The position numbers and the translations under genes are program-made. Under the pieces are notes generated by a model that was not told the DNA's origin, searched no databases, and worked only from the letters and a program-made list of their open reading frames with translations. From Pirellulales bacterium (GTDB lineage Bacteria > Planctomycetota > Planctomycetia > Pirellulales > JACPPG01): a DNA stretch of 64,000 nt. This document shows positions 61,029 through 64,000 of this stretch, one piece after another. The stretch lies in contig DASXEJ010000231.1 in the NCBI GenBank assembly GCA_036490175.1, forward strand, positions 1-64,000. The letters run 5' to 3'. The first letter of the stretch is position 1, and each line of letters opens with the position of its first letter.

Positions 61029-61985
61029 ATGCGTCTCTGTCGGTTCCTTCACGATCGGACCCCGCGTGCCGGCTTCTACGGCGAAGAGTTTATTGTGCCC
61101 GTGGCGGCGGCTGCCAAAGCCTTTGGCGATGCCACGCATGAGTCGCTCACGTTGCCGTCTGGCGACGAGTTGATCGCGTTGTTGCCAGGGGGCGAGGCCC
61201 ACGCCGTGGCAGCAAAACTGTCCGCCTGGCTCGATCGCGCTGGGGCTGCCCTGCCACAATCGGCCCGCGTTCCCACGGCAACCGCACACTTGCTGGTGCC
61301 GATCCCGCGCCCCAGCAAGATTCTGCTGCTGGCCGGCAACTATGCCGAGCATATTCGCGAAGGAGGCGGAGTGGCGGCCGAGCGCGCCGAGACTTTTCCT
61401 TACGTTTTCATGAAGCCGCCGACCACGACGCTTACCGATCCTGGCCAACCGGTGAAGATTCCCACGATCTCGCCCGGTGCGATCGATTGGGAACTGGAAT
61501 TAGCCGTCGTCATCGGACGCAAGGCCAAGGGAGTTAAAGAGGCCGACGCACTGAGTGTGGTTGCCGGCTACACGGTGCTGAACGACATCTCGAATCGCAA
61601 GTTCCGTCCCAACCCGGGCCGCAAGAAACGCGAGAAGGATGTCTTCTTCGATTGGATGCACGGCAAATGGCATGACGGTTTTTGCCCCTGCGGACCCTGC
61701 GTGACCAGTGCCGATGCTGTGCCCGACCCGCAAGCATTGGAAATGAGGCTCCGCGTCAGCGGCCAGGTCAAGCAAGATGCCTCGACCGGGCTGATGGTCT
61801 TTCCGGTGGCGGCCGTGATTGAGTTCATATCGAGCTTCGTCACGCTCGAGCCGGGTGATATCATTTCCACCGGCACGCCCTCTGGTGTAGGAAACGCCAC
61901 GGGCACGTACCTCAAGCCTGGCGACGTGATGGAAGCCAGCATCGCAGGGATCGGCACGTTGGTGACGCCGCTCGTGGCAGAGTGA
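61029..61985 (+). CDS. fumarylacetoacetate hydrolase family protein
   Basis: A 318-residue FAH-family enzyme. The catalytic domain (about 97-315) shows KILLLAGNYAEHIREGG, the metal-binding glutamates in DWELELAVVIG, the VAGYTVLNDISNRKF loop, and the terminal LEPGDIISTGTPSGVG. Relatives hydrolyse, decarboxylate or isomerise acylpyruvates and 2-hydroxy-dienoates. A cysteine-rich insert (FCPCGPC) in the lid region is unusual. Start and length fit the family. The substrate cannot be stated. Confidence 0.88.
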   Translation: MRLCRFLHDRTPRAGFYGEEFIVPVAAAAKAFGDATHESLTLPSGDELIALLPGGEAHAVAAKLSAWLDRAGAALPQSARVPTATAHLLVPIPRPSKILLLAGNYAEHIREGGGVAAERAETFPYVFMKPPTTTLTDPGQPVKIPTISPGAIDWELELAVVIGRKAKGVKEADALSVVAGYTVLNDISNRKFRPNPGRKKREKDVFFDWMHGKWHDGFCPCGPCVTSADAVPDPQALEMRLRVSGQVKQDASTGLMVFPVAAVIEFISSFVTLEPGDIISTGTPSGVGNATGTYLKPGDVMEASIAGIGTLVTPLVAE

Positions 61986-62100
61986 ACGGCGTTCAGACGC
62001 GATGCCCTAGAGTTTGAATTGACGTGATGGGTGCCTGGGTGCCATGCCGGGTGCGATGTCCATGCGGGCGTGGACCTGTCCTCGAACGGAAAGTAGTTCG

Positions 62101-62124
62101 CATGCCCACGCGAGCGTGGGCATG
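62101..62124. repeat. perfect CATGCCCACGC hairpin repeat
   Basis: CATGCCCACGC (62101-62111) and GCGTGGGCATG (62114-62124) form a perfect 11-bp stem with a 2-base centre, followed by GCACCCGT. Related sequences occur just upstream ('gggtgcctgggtgccatgcc', about 62028-62047) and at 59496-59509. Confidence 0.65.
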
Positions 62125-62177
62125 GCACCCGTGAAGATTAACAACGGACTTCCGACGATATCGCAACCGCATAGACC

Positions 62178-63188
62178 ATGTTCCGTCGCAATTCAACGCA
62201 TCACGAACTGCCGCTACCGCTGTTGATCACCGGGATTGCCGGTGTGGCGGGCTACAATGCGCTCGCGTATTTTCAGGCGCGCTATCCGGGCCAGGTGATC
62301 GGCATCCGCCAGCAGGATAATTGGCGATTTCAAGGCGAGGGCATTGTTCCATGCAACGCCGAAGATCCCGTGGGTCTGGCGAGCCTGTTTGAAAAGTACC
62401 AGTTCCGCAGCGTCTTGGATTGCGCTGGTAACTGCGCGCTGCGGGCCTGCGAACTCGATCCGGAGCTGGCGTGGCGCATCAACGTCGACGGTGTGCGCAA
62501 CCTGGTCGATTGCCTGGCAGTGAGGCCAGCGCGATTGGTACACCTGTCGATCGATCTCGTTTTTTCCGGCAACGGTACGGGCGGACATGTCGAGGACGAC
62601 CCGACCGATCCTGTGACCGAGTACGGCCGCACGATGGTCGCTTCTGAGCAGTTGATTCAAGCAGCGTTGCCCGAGGCTTGCATCCTGCGGATCTCGTTGC
62701 CGATGGGGGTCAGCTTCAACGGTCATGCCGGCGCGATCGATTGGATTCAATCGCGCTTCAAGAAGTCGCGACCGGCGACGCTTTACTACGACGAAGTGCG
62801 GACGCCGCACTACACCGACTGCTTGAACGAGCTGTGCGAAACGATGCTATCGCGCGAGATCGCCGGTTTGTTCCATGCCGGCGGACCGCGGCCGCTGACA
62901 TTGTTTCAGATTGCCCAAGTGATCAATCGCGTGGGAGGTTACCCGCCCGAGTGTCTGATGGGATGCTTGCGGGCAGAAGCCGGTCCGGTGCCCCCGCGGG
63001 CTGGCAACGTGGCCATGAACTGCGACAAGCTGGCGGCCACATTGGGCTATGAGTCTTTCGACCCCTGGCCGGCCGACCCCCGTTTCGTGCCAACCCACGA
63101 CACCTGGCACTACGAGCGATCGGCCGATGAACCTGGCTCGTTCGAGTTGCTATCGCAAGTGCTCTATCGCAATCCGCTACGACGCTGA
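62178..63188 (+). CDS. RmlD-like extended SDR reductase, catalytic Lys replaced
   Basis: A 336-residue extended short-chain dehydrogenase of the dTDP-4-dehydrorhamnose-reductase type. The NAD(P) motif is GIAGVAG (19-25), DCAGNCALRACELDP matches the family's second-strand region, and HLSIDLVFSG contains the catalytic Ser region. The Y-x3-K pair reads YGRTM (149-153), so the lysine is methionine. It may therefore be non-catalytic, use another base, or belong to a divergent subgroup. No rhamnose-synthesis genes are nearby. Confidence 0.82.
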   Translation: MFRRNSTHHELPLPLLITGIAGVAGYNALAYFQARYPGQVIGIRQQDNWRFQGEGIVPCNAEDPVGLASLFEKYQFRSVLDCAGNCALRACELDPELAWRINVDGVRNLVDCLAVRPARLVHLSIDLVFSGNGTGGHVEDDPTDPVTEYGRTMVASEQLIQAALPEACILRISLPMGVSFNGHAGAIDWIQSRFKKSRPATLYYDEVRTPHYTDCLNELCETMLSREIAGLFHAGGPRPLTLFQIAQVINRVGGYPPECLMGCLRAEAGPVPPRAGNVAMNCDKLAATLGYESFDPWPADPRFVPTHDTWHYERSADEPGSFELLSQVLYRNPLRR

Positions 63189-63360
63189 TTCTCCTCGCAC
63201 GGTGTCTGCGGACGGGCCGAAGGGCGGGAAACTCATCGCGGCGCACGCTGATATTGTGGCACTCCCGCAATTGTGATAGCACTCCCTCCCCGGCCGCTTC
63301 GGACATTGTGGCTTTGGGCCTATTTGTCCGTTCTTCGCGGCAACCCTACGGCGAGGTCGC

Positions 63361-64000
63361 GTGGGAGTGCATGCATCACCTCCGGCAGAATTGATCGAGC
63401 GATTGGGCCGATTGCAATTGGCCACGGCGCATCAGGTGCGCGCGGCGCAGCGCCACGCTCGGCGGCTGGCAAAGGATCTGGCGTTATTCGACTCGGTATG
63501 GGTCGATGCGCTGGTGCAGGCGCGTACGCTCACCACGTTTCAAGCCGCGCGAATCAATGCCGGCAAGAGTGACAGCCTGCGCGTGGGACCATTCGTGCTG
63601 CTGGCTCAACTACCTTCGCCGAGCTACGGCGCGTGCTATCGGGCGCGCGAAATTGGTACCACGCAGGAAGTGCGGCTGACCGTCATCGATTGCCCGGATG
63701 ACCCGGACGCGATGGTCGCTCGCATACGATCTGTGATCGAAATTTCAGCAGCGATCTCCACGCCGCATGTGATTCCGATCGAGCGCTGTGGCGCCGATGG
63801 ACCTCGGGTGTGGGTCGTCTCGCCCCAAGTCAGCAGCCGAACAGCCGGCGAATTGCTGATTCGCGGCGGCCGGCTTCCTCCGGATGTGGTATGCGAGATT
63901 GCCCGGCAAATGGCCGCAGCGTTGACCGTGTGCGAAGTCCGGGGAATCGTGCACGGCGACATCTCGGCCGGGCAGTTGGTGCTGGATCCGTTAGGCGGCG
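63361..64000 (+). CDS. Ser/Thr-kinase-like protein, probable pseudokinase (partial)
   Basis: The gene runs off the right edge; 213 residues are visible from a GTG preceded by GCGAGG. The N-terminus (VQARTLTTFQAARINAGKSD, then LRVGPFVLLAQL) is typical of planctomycete Ser/Thr kinases. In the kinase-like domain the glycine loop is degenerate (LPSPSYGACY), the ATP-binding lysine position appears to be in EVRLTVID with no lysine, and the catalytic loop reads HGDISAGQLVLD (198-209) in place of HRDLKPEN, so Lys and Asn are missing. It is most likely a regulatory pseudokinase. Confidence 0.7.
   Translation, partial: MGVHASPPAELIERLGRLQLATAHQVRAAQRHARRLAKDLALFDSVWVDALVQARTLTTFQAARINAGKSDSLRVGPFVLLAQLPSPSYGACYRAREIGTTQEVRLTVIDCPDDPDAMVARIRSVIEISAAISTPHVIPIERCGADGPRVWVVSPQVSSRTAGELLIRGGRLPPDVVCEIARQMAAALTVCEVRGIVHGDISAGQLVLDPLGG

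Overview
The window reads as a piece of a planctomycete chromosome (Pirellulales-like; the order is only an impression). The grounds are high G+C, a DUF1080 (3-keto-disaccharide hydrolase family) protein, a secreted sulfatase, a DUF1559-like protein with the C-terminal H-x9-DG motif, two PEP-CTERM proteins, a planctomycete-style Ser/Thr-kinase-like protein at the right edge, and many short intergenic inverted repeats of types common in that phylum. I see no insertion sequence, prophage or CRISPR array.

0-12 kb: a small membrane protein, an FHA-GAF-class III nucleotide cyclase, a DUF1080 protein, and a three-gene molybdenum hydroxylase operon (FeS, molybdopterin and FAD subunits) followed by a small Cys-rich protein. 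In the FeS subunit all four ligands of the plant-type [2Fe-2S] cluster are replaced. Then come a GDSL esterase, a dolichol-phosphate-mannose-synthase-like glycosyltransferase, a small zinc-ribbon-like protein and an MFS transporter. 12-18.5 kb: an apparent operon of a DUF2089 regulator, a membrane-anchored TPR protein and two tandem paralogues with WWxxWW motifs, the second carrying an alpha/beta-hydrolase-like tail. It meets a convergent ExeA-like ATPase.

18.8-25.6 kb is housekeeping: trpF, ahcY with a clear terminator, a DUF1015 protein, and a complete parABS locus with three perfect parS palindromes just upstream of parA and parB. A secreted formylglycine-generating-enzyme-like protein follows. 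25.6-36.1 kb is the most distinctive stretch: four separate modules pairing an ArsR-type repressor with an SRPBCC/AHSA1 protein. Each has a different palindrome in its promoter region, and two of the promoters look leaderless. Around them sit two membrane-anchored SRPBCC paralogues, PhnB-like and DoxX proteins, a BNR-repeat protein overlapping a MoaD/ThiS-like protein, and a beta-lactamase-family hydrolase.

36-47 kb is a looser, accessory-looking region: a BlaI-BlaR1-type pair in which the M56 peptidase carries a pilus-protein-N-like domain, a DUF2306 membrane protein, a DUF1559-like protein, two PEP-CTERM proteins, an ankyrin protein and a decaying array of DHFR-family (RibD C-terminal) genes. 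47-64 kb returns to ordinary metabolism: tRNA-Pro(UGG) with a terminator, a cupin, small membrane proteins, a TIGR01777 epimerase, fructose-1,6-bisphosphatase, a cytochrome c'-like protein divergent from an ApbE flavin transferase, a DedA protein, a possible 2OG-Fe(II) oxygenase, pyruvate phosphate dikinase, a sulfatase, a fumarylacetoacetate hydrolase-family protein, an RmlD-like reductase and a truncated kinase-like gene that looks catalytically dead.

Gene starts were chosen from Shine-Dalgarno spacing, signal peptides, paralogue alignment or promoter position where these were visible; the remaining starts are best guesses.
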